Assembly (NCBI RefSeq): GCF_008085905.1
Contig: NZ_VSFF01000003.1
Coordinates: forward strand, 372,001-436,000
DNA length: 64,000 nucleotides
From: Actinomadura syzygii
GTDB lineage: Bacteria > Actinomycetota > Actinomycetes > Streptosporangiales > Streptosporangiaceae
Direction: 5' to 3'
The position numbers and the translations under genes are program-made. Numbering within the stretch: position 1 is the stretch's first letter; the number at the start of each line of letters is the position of its first letter. Positions 1 to 8,163 of the stretch are shown in pieces. Below the pieces are notes generated by a model. The model did not search any database and had not been told where the DNA came from. It was given only the letters and a program-made list of their open reading frames with translations.

Positions 1-655
1 TCGGGTACTCGGCGTGGAACGCGGCGGCCATCTGCTTGGTGTTGTGCAGGTGCGCGTTGCGCTGGGTGACGACCTGGGAGACCAGGACGGCGTCGGCGTC
101 CTCGGCCTTGGCGCGCTCCACCAGCTCGGCGACGGTGACCTGGGCGCCCATGTTCACGACCTGGATCTCGCGGTAGTACTCCAGGCCCTTCTCCCCCGCG
201 AACCCCTTGACGTTGAGGATCGCGTCGATCCCGACGGTGTGGGCGTCGGTGCCGATGCACGCGCCGACGACGACGAGCCGCCGGTTCAGCGCCCGCCGGA
301 TCGCCTGGTTCACCTCCTGCGAGGTCAGCAGCGGGTAGGCGCGCTCCTCCGGGACGGGGATGGAGGCGTAGTCGATCAGGTGCCGCACCTTCCCGTACAC
401 GATGAAGAACGTGAAGTCGGGGCCCATCGGCTTGGCGTGGACGACGCTGGCCGGGTCCAGGCCCATCTTCGCGGCGAGCTGCAGGGCGGCGGCGTCGGCG
501 CGCTTGCCCGCCGGGACGGGCAGGGTGAACGACATCTGCACCATGCCGTCGCCGGTGGTGTCGCCGTAGGGGCGGATCACCTGCCGGGTGTCGGCGGGTT
601 CGGTGGGCGTGGCGGGCGGGGCGTCGGTCCCGGTCCCGTGGGCGGGGGTCGTCAT
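1..655 (-). CDS. kamE: Lysine 5,6-aminomutase beta subunit KamE (C-terminus cut by window edge)
   Basis: This is the adenosylcobalamin-binding subunit of lysine 5,6-aminomutase, which moves the epsilon amino group of beta-lysine (or D-lysine) to C5. I read 218 codons from the ATG whose complement is at 653-655 to the window edge with no stop, so the C-terminus lies outside. The B12-binding motif D-A-H-T-V-G has its cobalt-ligand His at residue 139. Lys150 follows eleven residues later, the same spacing as His133/Lys144 in the clostridial enzyme, so Lys150 should be the PLP Schiff-base lysine. The start overlaps the kamD stop as ATGA, which indicates translational coupling with the alpha subunit. 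Confidence 0.93.
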   Translation of the reverse strand, partial: MTTPAHGTGTDAPPATPTEPADTRQVIRPYGDTTGDGMVQMSFTLPVPAGKRADAAALQLAAKMGLDPASVVHAKPMGPDFTFFIVYGKVRHLIDYASIPVPEERAYPLLTSQEVNQAIRRALNRRLVVVGACIGTDAHTVGIDAILNVKGFAGEKGLEYYREIQVVNMGAQVTVAELVERAKAEDADAVLVSQVVTQRNAHLHNTKQMAAAFHAEYP

Positions 656-2280
656 GCGGGCACCTCCTGCTCGGCGGCGTCGGCGGCGGGACGGGCGGCG
701 TGCGGGTCCTCGGTGTCGAGGATCTCGATCGCGGGGTTGACGTAGCCGTCGGCGCGCTGGACGACGCCGTCCAGGCCCTTGCCGCCGTCGGGCGGGCGGC
801 GGGTCACGCCGAAGGTCCCCTCGGCGATGGCGGCGAGGAGCCCGTCGTCGGCGACGCGCTCCAGCAGCTCGACCGACTCGGCGAGGACCTGCTTGGCGCG
901 CTGGACGAGCATGCCGTCCGGGCGGGGCATGAAGTCCTCGGCGAGGTCCCCGCAGGCGTCGCGGACGTAGCGGACGTTCTCCAGCGCCAGGTCGCGGTCC
1001 GACAGCCAGGGGGTGTGGATGCCCTCGGTCATCATCCCGATCAGGATGATCGACTGCCCGGTCATGACCCCGGCGAGGTTGAAGAAGGCGTCCAGCAGGT
1101 ACCCGGCGAAGATGTTGCCGGTCATGTGCTTGGTCGGCGGCATGTACTTCAGCGGCGCGCCTGGGAACAGCTCGCGGACGAGCTGCGCGTGCGCGAGCTC
1201 CAGCCGGAACGACCCGGGGATCGACGGGTCGATCTCGAAGGCGTGCCCGAGGCCGAGCTGGGCGTCGGTGAGCCCCGCCTCGTGCCCGAACCGCTCGTTG
1301 AGGAGCTGGCTGACGACGACGGTGTGCGCGGCGTCGACCGCGTCGGCTGTGGTGAGGTAGTTGTCCTCGCCGGTGTTGATGACGATGCCGGCGCGGGCGT
1401 GGATCTGCCGGGAGAACCGCTGGTCGATGAACGTCCGGCGGGGGTTGATGTCGCGGAAGATGATGCCGTACATGCAGTCGTTGAGCATCATGTCCAGGCG
1501 CTCCAGCCCGGCGAGCGTCGCGATCTCCGGCATGCACAGCCCGGACGCGTAGTTGGTCAGCCGCACGTACCGGCCGAGCTCGCGGGACACGTCGTCGAGC
1601 GCGGCGCGCATCAGCCGGAAGTTCTCGCGGGTGGCGTAGGTGCCCGCGTAGCCCTCGCGGGTGGCGCCCTCGGGGACGAAGTCCAGCAGCGACTGCCCGG
1701 TGGAGCGGATCACCGCGACGACGTCGGCCCCTTCGCGGGCGGCGGCCTGCGCCTGCGGGACGTCCTCGTAGATGTCGCCGGTCGCCACGATCAGGTAGAC
1801 GAGCGGCCGCGGCGGGTCGGCCATGTCGGGGGTGGGCAGCTCGGCGAGCAGCGCGTCGCGCTCGGCGCGGCGGCGGTCGACGCGGGCCATGCCCGCGCGG
1901 GCCGCCCGCTCCGCCGCCGCGCGGGCGCGGTCGGCGTCGGCGCCGGACGGCAGCCGGAACGACACCCGGCCGCGCGCGGCGGCCCCGGCCAGGTCGGCGA
2001 GGGTGGCGTGCGGGCCGGTGAGCAGGGCGTCCCAGACCGGCAGCGCCACGCCGTGCTCCAGGCCGACCTGGTCGCGGACGGCGTCGGCGAGGTGGTTGAC
2101 CCAGGGGCGTCCCCCGTCGTCGGCGCCGCCGAGCCCGGCGAGGCGGAGCAGGGCGCGCTCGACCGACACGGTCGTGTGGGTGCGCGCCATATCGATGATC
2201 GGCTCGGCGGCGCGGGCGGCCAGCCGCCGGGCGGCGCGCACCGTCTCCGGGTCGAGGTCCAGCTTTCCCTGCGGCGCCAT
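652..2280 (-). CDS. kamD: Lysine 5,6-aminomutase alpha subunit KamD
   Basis: The 542-aa large subunit of lysine 5,6-aminomutase forms the PLP/B12 radical enzyme with KamE. Together with KamA and Kdd, encoded nearby, it belongs to the route from L-lysine through beta-lysine and 3,5-diaminohexanoate. The family is recognisable from conserved blocks such as AGIVINTGEDNYLTT and GQSIILIGMMTEGIHTP. I chose the ATG at 2280 (protein starts MAPQGKLDLD) because GGGAGG stands five bases before it. An upstream in-frame start at 2331 would add 17 residues with no such site. The gene overlaps kamE by 4 bases. Length is normal for the family. Confidence 0.93.
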   Translation of the reverse strand: MAPQGKLDLDPETVRAARRLAARAAEPIIDMARTHTTVSVERALLRLAGLGGADDGGRPWVNHLADAVRDQVGLEHGVALPVWDALLTGPHATLADLAGAAARGRVSFRLPSGADADRARAAAERAARAGMARVDRRRAERDALLAELPTPDMADPPRPLVYLIVATGDIYEDVPQAQAAAREGADVVAVIRSTGQSLLDFVPEGATREGYAGTYATRENFRLMRAALDDVSRELGRYVRLTNYASGLCMPEIATLAGLERLDMMLNDCMYGIIFRDINPRRTFIDQRFSRQIHARAGIVINTGEDNYLTTADAVDAAHTVVVSQLLNERFGHEAGLTDAQLGLGHAFEIDPSIPGSFRLELAHAQLVRELFPGAPLKYMPPTKHMTGNIFAGYLLDAFFNLAGVMTGQSIILIGMMTEGIHTPWLSDRDLALENVRYVRDACGDLAEDFMPRPDGMLVQRAKQVLAESVELLERVADDGLLAAIAEGTFGVTRRPPDGGKGLDGVVQRADGYVNPAIEILDTEDPHAARPAADAAEQEVPA

Positions 2281-2571
2281 CGCCGCCTCCCCTCGCCGGC
2301 CGGTCGTGGCCGCACCGGCCCGTCGTGTCAATCGTCCTTCATGTCGGGTTCTCTACGGGAGATCTTCCGGTATCAACACCGTATTTCACAAGAACTACCG
2401 AAAAACCCTCGCGTCCCGGAGCCGAAGCCGCGCCGGGGGCCACACCCATCTTCCCCGGCCGACCGGTCAGCTCACCCCAAGGTGACGACCACGGCATACC
2501 CATCAGTAGCGACTTTCCGTAAATCTACAATCACCCGAAGTAAGCGCCGATCCGCACATCTGGGGAGGGGC
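2281..2571. promoter_or_regulatory. Divergent control region between kamDE and the DUF4239 gene
   Basis: About 290 bases separate the kamD start from the DUF4239 start on the other strand, with no credible gene. The stretch 2380-2530 is poorer in GC than its surroundings, as expected of promoters. TTTCCGTAA occurs at 2514-2522 and a related CTTCCGGTA near 2363. The same nonamer occurs before kdd/kamA. I see no convincing -35/-10 pair, so this is an assignment by position. Confidence 0.4.
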
Positions 2572-3339
2572 ATGTTCATTTACTTTGGCGCCGCGATCTG
2601 CGCGATCGCGGTGGTGATCGTGGCGAGCCGACTCGTCCGCCGGACCCGCGCCGTGGAGGACCCCGACCCCGACGGGCCCACCACCGGGCACGCCGGCGCG
2701 ATGCTGTCCGCGCTGTTCCTGCTGGCGTTCGCCATCGCGATCGTCGTGCCGTGGACGACGTCCGACGCCGCCCGCACCAACACCTACACCGAGAGCCAGT
2801 CGATCTCCGAGGCGTACTGGGCGGCGGGACGGCTGCCCGCGCCCGCCGGGCCGCACGTCCAGGCCGAACTGCGCGGCTACGTCGACCTCGTCCGCGGCCC
2901 CGAGTGGCGGGAGATGCGCGACCACGCCGAACTCACCGCGCGCGGCTGGGCGGTCCTGGACGGGCTGCGCCGCGAGGTCCTCGCGATCAAGGCCGACACC
3001 GACGAGATGAAGGACGCCCGCGGCGCCCTCCTCGACCGGCTCGCCGAGATCTCCGCCGCGCGGCGGCAGCGCGCCGCCGACGCCGCGACCGAGCCGCCCA
3101 CCGGGCTGCTCGCCGTCACCGTCCTCACCGGGATCGTCGTCGTGCTGCTGCCGTTCCTCGCGGGCGCCCGCCCGCGCGGGATGACGCTGGTGCCGCTGGC
3201 GCTGATGGCGGCGCTGCTCGCGGCCGGGACCTACCTGACGATCGACATCATGCACGTGTTCAGCGGCGCCCTCGCCGTCGGGCCGGACGCGTTCACGGCC
3301 TTGAACGCCGATCTGCAGCGCATCGCGGGAGGTGGCTGA
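2572..3339 (+). CDS. DUF4239-type (bestrophin-like) integral membrane protein
   Basis: A 255-aa membrane protein with four predicted helices at roughly residues 2-21, 44-63, 178-197 and 206-226. A soluble, charged segment (about 65-175) separates the two pairs. The middle contains the pattern WREMRDHAELTARG and a following LDGLRREV helix that I associate with actinobacterial DUF4239 proteins. Function is not established; the family is sometimes called bestrophin-like. The ATG at 2572 is preceded by GGGGAGGGGC. The next gene starts two bases after the stop, so the pair is probably one transcription unit. Confidence 0.75.
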   Translation: MFIYFGAAICAIAVVIVASRLVRRTRAVEDPDPDGPTTGHAGAMLSALFLLAFAIAIVVPWTTSDAARTNTYTESQSISEAYWAAGRLPAPAGPHVQAELRGYVDLVRGPEWREMRDHAELTARGWAVLDGLRREVLAIKADTDEMKDARGALLDRLAEISAARRQRAADAATEPPTGLLAVTVLTGIVVVLLPFLAGARPRGMTLVPLALMAALLAAGTYLTIDIMHVFSGALAVGPDAFTALNADLQRIAGGG

Positions 3340-3341
3340 CC

Positions 3342-3998
3342 GTGCGCCGCAGCACCCGCCCGCGGGTCCGCCGCCTGCGGGGCGCGGGACGGGCCGCGTC
3401 CGTGCTGGCCGTCGCGGTCGGCGGCGTGCTGGCGGCCGCGCCGGGCGCGCTCGCCGCCGGGCCCGGTCCCGACCCGGACCCGCCCGGGCTCGTGCTCCCG
3501 CATCCCCACATCAGCCTGTGCATCGACCTGCAGATCGGCCACGGCGGGGGAAACGGCGGCTGCGTCCCGCACCCGCCGCCCTGCCCTCCCCCGCACTGGC
3601 CCCCGCACCCCGTTCCCCCGCATCCGATCCCGCCGCACCCCATCCCGCCGGTGCCGACACCCCCGGTGCCGACACCGCCCGAACCAACACCGCCAGCGCC
3701 GACCGTGAAACCGCCGCCACCGCCGACGGTCGCGCCACCCAAGCCGCCACCGCCGCCCGCGACCCACCCGCCGGTCAAGCCCCGTCCCCAGACCGTGGCG
3801 CCCGTCCCGCCGCCGCCGCGCACGCCGCCGTCTTCTCGGCCGCGGCCGCCCGCCAAGGCGACGCCCGCCCCGGCCCACACGGCGGCCCGCGCGTTCCACA
3901 AACAGCCGAAGCGCCCCGACCCGCTGAGCACGTCGCTGGTCGTGGCGGTCCTCGCCATCGTGATCAGCGCGGGCGCGGCGATCGCCTTCGCCCGCTGA
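3342..3998 (+). CDS. Secreted proline-rich surface protein with C-terminal membrane anchor
   Basis: A 218-aa protein starting at GTG 3342, two bases after the DUF4239 stop, with GGGAGGTGG in the end of that gene as ribosome site. Residues 1-40 are a positively charged leader and hydrophobic stretch ending in an Ala-rich signal-peptidase-like site. A His/Pro block follows, then a long Pro-rich region (about 95-185) of short PxPP, PTPP and HPxPP repeats. The end (about 193-218) is a hydrophobic helix followed by Arg. There is no LPXTG motif. It is probably displayed on or spanning the cell wall. I do not recognise a family, and function is unknown; the tight coupling suggests it works with the DUF4239 protein. 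Confidence 0.7.
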   Translation: MRRSTRPRVRRLRGAGRAASVLAVAVGGVLAAAPGALAAGPGPDPDPPGLVLPHPHISLCIDLQIGHGGGNGGCVPHPPPCPPPHWPPHPVPPHPIPPHPIPPVPTPPVPTPPEPTPPAPTVKPPPPPTVAPPKPPPPPATHPPVKPRPQTVAPVPPPPRTPPSSRPRPPAKATPAPAHTAARAFHKQPKRPDPLSTSLVVAVLAIVISAGAAIAFAR

Positions 3999-4014
3999 CC
4001 CGGCCGCGGCCGGG
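3999..4014. terminator. GC palindrome between convergent genes
   Basis: CCCGGCCGCGGCCGGG is a perfect 16-base palindrome lying directly after the stop of the proline-rich gene and before the convergent DUF2252 gene end. It may act as a transcription terminator, but it has no loop of its own and no U-tract, so this is a weak call. Confidence 0.3.
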
Positions 4015-4084
4015 CGCGGGGGTCGTGCCCTGTGACGTCAACGTCCAGGTGCGGCTCGACCCGCGCACCGGCCGCGCCGACCGC

Positions 4085-5416
4085 CTACAGGCCCGAGACC
4101 TGGTGATTTCTGAAAGCGTCCACGAAATATTCGTGGTCGTCGCGGACGATCTCGGCGTAGCTCGTGCCGAACGCGACCATCGCCTCGACGAACGCGGTCT
4201 CGTCGGGGCCGATCACCGCGTCGATGGCGTCCTCGACCTGGAAGCCGACCAGGGTGTGGTCCGAGTCGGTGTCGGACACGCAGTGCACCTTCGCGGTGGC
4301 GCGGCCGAGGTCGTCCAGGACCGACAGCATCTCGTCGGGCTCGGTGAGACCGCTCCAGTCGAGGTCCTCCTCGTAGGGCGACAGCTCCTGGACGACGAAC
4401 CCCACCCCGTCGATCTGGGTGTGCCCGAGCCACGGGTCGCTGTTGGCCTGCAGCGCACGCCGCGACACCGCCGTCCGGTGCCCGTGGTGCTTGAAGTACT
4501 CGCGGATCCGCGCGTCGTCGACGACGCGGCTCGGCGCGGCGACGTTGCCCTGCTTCATCGACAGGATGACGTCGTTCTCCAGTGCCTGCGTGTTGCCCTC
4601 GACCAGGATGTTGTAGGCCGACAGCCCGGCCGACCCGATCCCGAACCCGGACGCGCCGACGATGTCCTTGACCCCGTAGGTGAGGCTGCCGAACCGCTTC
4701 TCCGCCGGGATCGTCGTCAGGTACTCGTGGTAGGCGGCCTCGACCTTGGCGCGCTCGGCCGCGTCCAGGCGGCGGACGCCGGAGCGGTCGCGGAACCGGC
4801 GGTCGGGGCCGTCCACGACCGTCATGCCCTGCAGCAGCCCGATGCGGGTGCCGCCCATCGCGGCGACGAGGACGTCCCGGACGTACCCGTCGGTCGTGTC
4901 GAGCGTCAGCGCGAACCGCTCGTCGCCGTCGTGCGCCGCGAACCTGCGGACCTGGTCGACGTAGGCGCGCACGTACGTCTCGATCAGCCGCCGGATGTCG
5001 GCGTCGGAGATCGCCTTCTGCCAGGCCAGCAGCGCCAGGCTCGCGACGAGGCGCTTGACGTCCCAGGTGAAGTGCCCGACGTACGCCTCGTCGTAGTCGT
5101 TGACGTCGAACACGAACACGCCGTCGTCGTTCATGTAGGTGCCGAAGTTCTGCGCGTGCAGGTCGCCCTGGATCCACACGCGGGACGTGCGCTCGTCGGC
5201 CCACGGGTCGTCGTCGTGGACGATGTCGGCGTAGAACAGGCACGCGCTGCCCCGGTAGAACGCGAACGGGTCGGAGGCCATCTTGCGGAACCGGCGGCGG
5301 AACTCGGCGGGGCTGCGCTCCATCAGGTCCGAGAACGCGTCGACCAGGACGTCGACGATCTGCGCCTGGCGTTCCTTCGCGTCCCGCCCGCGCAGCTCCT
5401 CGGTGATGCTCCCCAT
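4085..5416 (-). CDS. DUF2252 family protein (kinase-like fold)
   Basis: A 443-aa DUF2252 protein. The segment GDLHAQNFGTY resembles the catalytic loop of aminoglycoside phosphotransferase/protein-kinase-like folds. FDVNDYDEAYVGHFTWDVKRL further on holds the Asp expected for metal binding. Substrate and biological role are unknown. It starts at ATG 5416 and lies 52 bases downstream of kdd on the same strand, so it may be co-transcribed with that lysine-pathway gene. The shared direction and position inside the kam cluster are the only hint of a link to lysine catabolism. Confidence 0.85.
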   Translation of the reverse strand: MGSITEELRGRDAKERQAQIVDVLVDAFSDLMERSPAEFRRRFRKMASDPFAFYRGSACLFYADIVHDDDPWADERTSRVWIQGDLHAQNFGTYMNDDGVFVFDVNDYDEAYVGHFTWDVKRLVASLALLAWQKAISDADIRRLIETYVRAYVDQVRRFAAHDGDERFALTLDTTDGYVRDVLVAAMGGTRIGLLQGMTVVDGPDRRFRDRSGVRRLDAAERAKVEAAYHEYLTTIPAEKRFGSLTYGVKDIVGASGFGIGSAGLSAYNILVEGNTQALENDVILSMKQGNVAAPSRVVDDARIREYFKHHGHRTAVSRRALQANSDPWLGHTQIDGVGFVVQELSPYEEDLDWSGLTEPDEMLSVLDDLGRATAKVHCVSDTDSDHTLVGFQVEDAIDAVIGPDETAFVEAMVAFGTSYAEIVRDDHEYFVDAFRNHQVSGL

Positions 5417-5468
5417 GCCGTCTCCCTCGATGTCCGGGTGCTCCCGCCCGCTTCCGGGGCGTTCCCGG

Positions 5469-6557
5469 TCATTGTGCCGAATCGGACCCCGTCCGGGCGG
5501 TGAACAACGCGCGAATCGCGGGCTCGGTCCGCACCAGGTCGAGCGCCGTCTCGGCGTGCCCGGGCACGTACCCGTTGCCGATGAGCATCGTGACGTCGGC
5601 GGCGAGGCCCTCCGCGCCGAGCGCGGCGGCGGGGAACGACGTCGCCATCGAGAAGAACACCACGACGCCGCCGGGTGCGGTCGCGAGGATCGCGCCGTGC
5701 TCGCAGCCGGGGACGTCCACGCATACGACGGTGACGTCCACCGGCTCCCCGACCGCCGCGGCGACCGCGACCGGGTCGCGGGCGTCGGCGCGGACGACGG
5801 CGTCGGCGAGGCCGGTCCCGGCCAGCAGCTCCTCCTCCGCCTCGGACGGAACCAGCCCGATCACCCGCGACGCCCCGGCCCGCCGCGCCGCCGCCATCGC
5901 CAGGGAGCCGCTCTTCCCGGCCGCGCCCAGCACCGCCACCACCGGCGCCTCCTCCCGGGACGCGACGACGCGGGCGGTCAAGGCGGGCGCGCCGCACACG
6001 TCCATGACCGCGAGGGCCAGCGGGACGGGCAGGTCGTCCGGCAGCACGGCGGCGATCGACCGGGCGAACAGGATCGCGTGGCCCTCGGCGGGCACCTGCT
6101 CCGACAGCCCGTCCCAGCGGGCGAGCCCGTCGGTGATCGCCAGCGGCGTCAGCGTGAGCGACACGAGCGTCGCGATCCGGTCACCGGGTTTCAGCCCGAG
6201 GGGCGACTCCGGGCCCGCCTCGGCGACGGCGCCGACCAGCATGCCGCCCGACCCGGTGACCGGATTGTGCATCTTGCCGCGCTCGGCGACGATCCGCAGC
6301 ACCTCGGCGCGGACCGCGTCCGGGTCGCCGCCGTGCGCGGTCCGCAACTGCCGGAAGGACGCGGCGTCCAGGTTGAGCCGCTCGACGGCCACGCGCACCT
6401 CGTCCGGGCGGATCCGCGGGTCGGCGTCCAGCCGCTGCGCCGCCTGCGGCAGCACCCCCGCGGGCTCCAGCACCCGGTGCAGCCCCACCGCCGTGCCCGC
6501 GTCCGTCCCCACCGCCCCCGTGCCCGCCGCGGTGCCCGTGCCGCCGCCGTCGCTCAT
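5469..6557 (-). CDS. kdd: L-erythro-3,5-diaminohexanoate dehydrogenase
   Basis: A 362-aa NAD-dependent oxidative deaminase acting on 3,5-diaminohexanoate to give 5-amino-3-oxohexanoate, the step after KamDE in lysine fermentation. Diagnostic blocks are GLHRVLEPAGVLPQ near the N-terminus, VTGSGGMLVG, and the dinucleotide loop GAAGKSG in a Rossmann fold. The first 25 residues are a Gly/Thr/Ala-rich extension. The ATG at 6557 has GGGAGG four bases upstream. It is divergent from kamA across a 137-base gap and followed by the DUF2252 gene. Confidence 0.93.
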   Translation of the reverse strand: MSDGGGTGTAAGTGAVGTDAGTAVGLHRVLEPAGVLPQAAQRLDADPRIRPDEVRVAVERLNLDAASFRQLRTAHGGDPDAVRAEVLRIVAERGKMHNPVTGSGGMLVGAVAEAGPESPLGLKPGDRIATLVSLTLTPLAITDGLARWDGLSEQVPAEGHAILFARSIAAVLPDDLPVPLALAVMDVCGAPALTARVVASREEAPVVAVLGAAGKSGSLAMAAARRAGASRVIGLVPSEAEEELLAGTGLADAVVRADARDPVAVAAAVGEPVDVTVVCVDVPGCEHGAILATAPGGVVVFFSMATSFPAAALGAEGLAADVTMLIGNGYVPGHAETALDLVRTEPAIRALFTARTGSDSAQ

Positions 6558-6694
6558 CGCGCCTCCCGCCCTCGACCGGATGTGTTTCCGTAAGATGTAC
6601 CGGGTACCACTGGTTTCATCGAAAGTCTTCCCGTAATGTCGGCTCCGTACAAGAGTTTTATGCGAACACCCGTGAGGCGAGGAGGCGGTCGACG
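6558..6694. promoter_or_regulatory. Divergent promoter region between kdd and kamA
   Basis: This 137-base spacer must hold both promoters. It contains TTTCCGTAA at 6585-6593 and the near-identical TTCCCGTAA at 6628-6636, 43 bases apart on the same face. It also contains an odd-centred palindrome GTACC-G-GGTAC at 6597-6607. GGAGG at 6681-6685 is the kamA ribosome site. Promoter hexamers cannot be named with confidence. Confidence 0.5.
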
Positions 6695-8080
6695 ATGACC
6701 ACTGCCCTGCATCCGGAGCCGGGCCGCGGGGCCCGGTCCGCCGAGACCGCCCAGCCGTACGAGTACCGGCGCCGGCCCCTGGAGGAGCCGGACTGGCGGC
6801 GCCTGCCCGGCTGGCGCGACGTCACCCGCGAGGAGTGGGAGTCCGCGCAGTGGCAGCGTGCCCACTGCGTGAAGAACCTGCGCCAGCTCCGCTCGGTCAT
6901 GGGCGGCCTGCTCGACGAGTCCTTCTACGCCGACCTGGAACGTGACCAGGCCGAACGCGCCACCATGTCGATGCTGCTGCCCCCGCAGATGCTCAACACG
7001 ATGGACACCTCCTCCACCGGCGCCTTCTACGCCGACCCCGTCCGGCGCTACATGCTTCCGGTGTTCAGCGACCGGCGCGCCGACTGGCCCTCCCACCCGC
7101 TCGCCGAGCGCGACTCGCTGCACGAGGCCGAGATGTGGGCCGTCGAGGGCCTCACGCACCGCTACCCCACCAAGGTCCTGGCGGAGATTCTGCCGACGTG
7201 CCCGCAGTACTGCGGGCACTGCACCCGCATGGACCTCGTCGGCAACTCCACCCCGAACGTCGACAAGCACAAGTTCACCGTCAAGCCGCCGGACCGGCTC
7301 GGCGCCATGCTCGACTACCTGCGCCGCACGCCCGGCGTCCGCGACGTGGTCGTGTCCGGCGGCGACGTCGCCAACATGCCCTGGCCCCGGCTGGAGTCGT
7401 TCGTCAGCGACCTGCTCGACATCGACAACATCCGCGACATCCGCCTCGCCAGCAAGGCGCTCATGGGCCTGCCGCAGCACTGGCTGCAGGACGAGGTCCG
7501 CGCGGGCATGGAGCGCCTCGCCACCAAGGCCCGCGAGCGCGGCGCGCAGATCGCGATCCACACCCACGTCAACGCCGCCGGCTCGGTGACGCCGCTCGTC
7601 GCGAAGGCGGCGCGGGCGATGCTCGACACCGGCGTCCGCGACGTCCGGAACCAGGGCGTGCTGCTGCGCGGCGTGAACGACTCCCCCGCCGCGCTGCTCG
7701 ACCTGTCGTTCGCGCTGCTCGACGAGGCCGGGATCATGCCCTACTACCTGTACATGTGCGACATGATCCCCTACAGCGAGCACTGGCGCCTCGCCGTCTG
7801 GGAGGCGCAGGAGCTGCAGCACGCGATCATGGGCTACCTCCCCGGCTTCGCCACCCCGCGGATCGTCTGCGACGTCCCCTACGTCGGCAAACGCTGGGTG
7901 CACCAGCTCGCCGACTACGACCGCGAGCGCGGGATCTCCTACTGGACGAAGAACTACCGCACCGCCCTGGAGGCGTCCGACCCCGACGCGCTGACCCGGC
8001 GGTACGAGTACCACGACCCGATCTACACGCTGCCGGAGCGGGGCCGGGAATGGTGGCGGCGGCAGGCCGACGCCGCCTGA
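6695..8080 (+). CDS. kamA: Lysine 2,3-aminomutase (radical SAM)
   Basis: A 461-aa radical SAM/PLP enzyme that converts L-lysine to beta-lysine. The iron-sulfur motif CxxxCxxC is at Cys169, Cys173 and Cys176 (context TCPQYCGHCTRMDLVG). The barrel follows with VVSGGDVANMP and LRGVNDSPAALLDL. The PLP lysine is not certain; Lys399 in DVPYVGKRWV is the best candidate, because the C-terminus differs from the clostridial enzyme. ATG 6695 is preceded by GGAGG. With kamDE and kdd it gives three consecutive steps of the lysine pathway. A role only in making beta-lysine as osmolyte or antibiotic precursor is less likely given those neighbours. Confidence 0.92.
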   Translation: MTTALHPEPGRGARSAETAQPYEYRRRPLEEPDWRRLPGWRDVTREEWESAQWQRAHCVKNLRQLRSVMGGLLDESFYADLERDQAERATMSMLLPPQMLNTMDTSSTGAFYADPVRRYMLPVFSDRRADWPSHPLAERDSLHEAEMWAVEGLTHRYPTKVLAEILPTCPQYCGHCTRMDLVGNSTPNVDKHKFTVKPPDRLGAMLDYLRRTPGVRDVVVSGGDVANMPWPRLESFVSDLLDIDNIRDIRLASKALMGLPQHWLQDEVRAGMERLATKARERGAQIAIHTHVNAAGSVTPLVAKAARAMLDTGVRDVRNQGVLLRGVNDSPAALLDLSFALLDEAGIMPYYLYMCDMIPYSEHWRLAVWEAQELQHAIMGYLPGFATPRIVCDVPYVGKRWVHQLADYDRERGISYWTKNYRTALEASDPDALTRRYEYHDPIYTLPERGREWWRRQADAA

Positions 8081-8126
8081 CCGGTCGCGCCGCGTCTGAT
8101 CCGTCGCACCGCCCGACGCCTTTACG

Positions 8127-8163
8127 TTGTAGATCATTAGCAGGGCGATCTATGCTCGGACGG
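8127..8163 (+). promoter_or_regulatory. Leaderless-type promoter of the P450 gene
   Basis: TTGTAG (8127-8132), an 18-base spacer and TATGCT (8151-8156) stand seven bases before ATG 8164, and there is no Shine-Dalgarno sequence. This spacing implies a transcript that begins at or next to the start codon. Confidence 0.5.

Noticed and set aside
8121..8135. TTTACGTTGTAGATC resembling TTTACAATGTAGATC at 31727-31741 and TTGACGTTGTAAGG at 19284-19297 as a shared operator
   Set aside because: The second lies over the stop of the Crp/Fnr gene, where its sequence is set by coding. None is a clean palindrome, so the likeness is probably chance.
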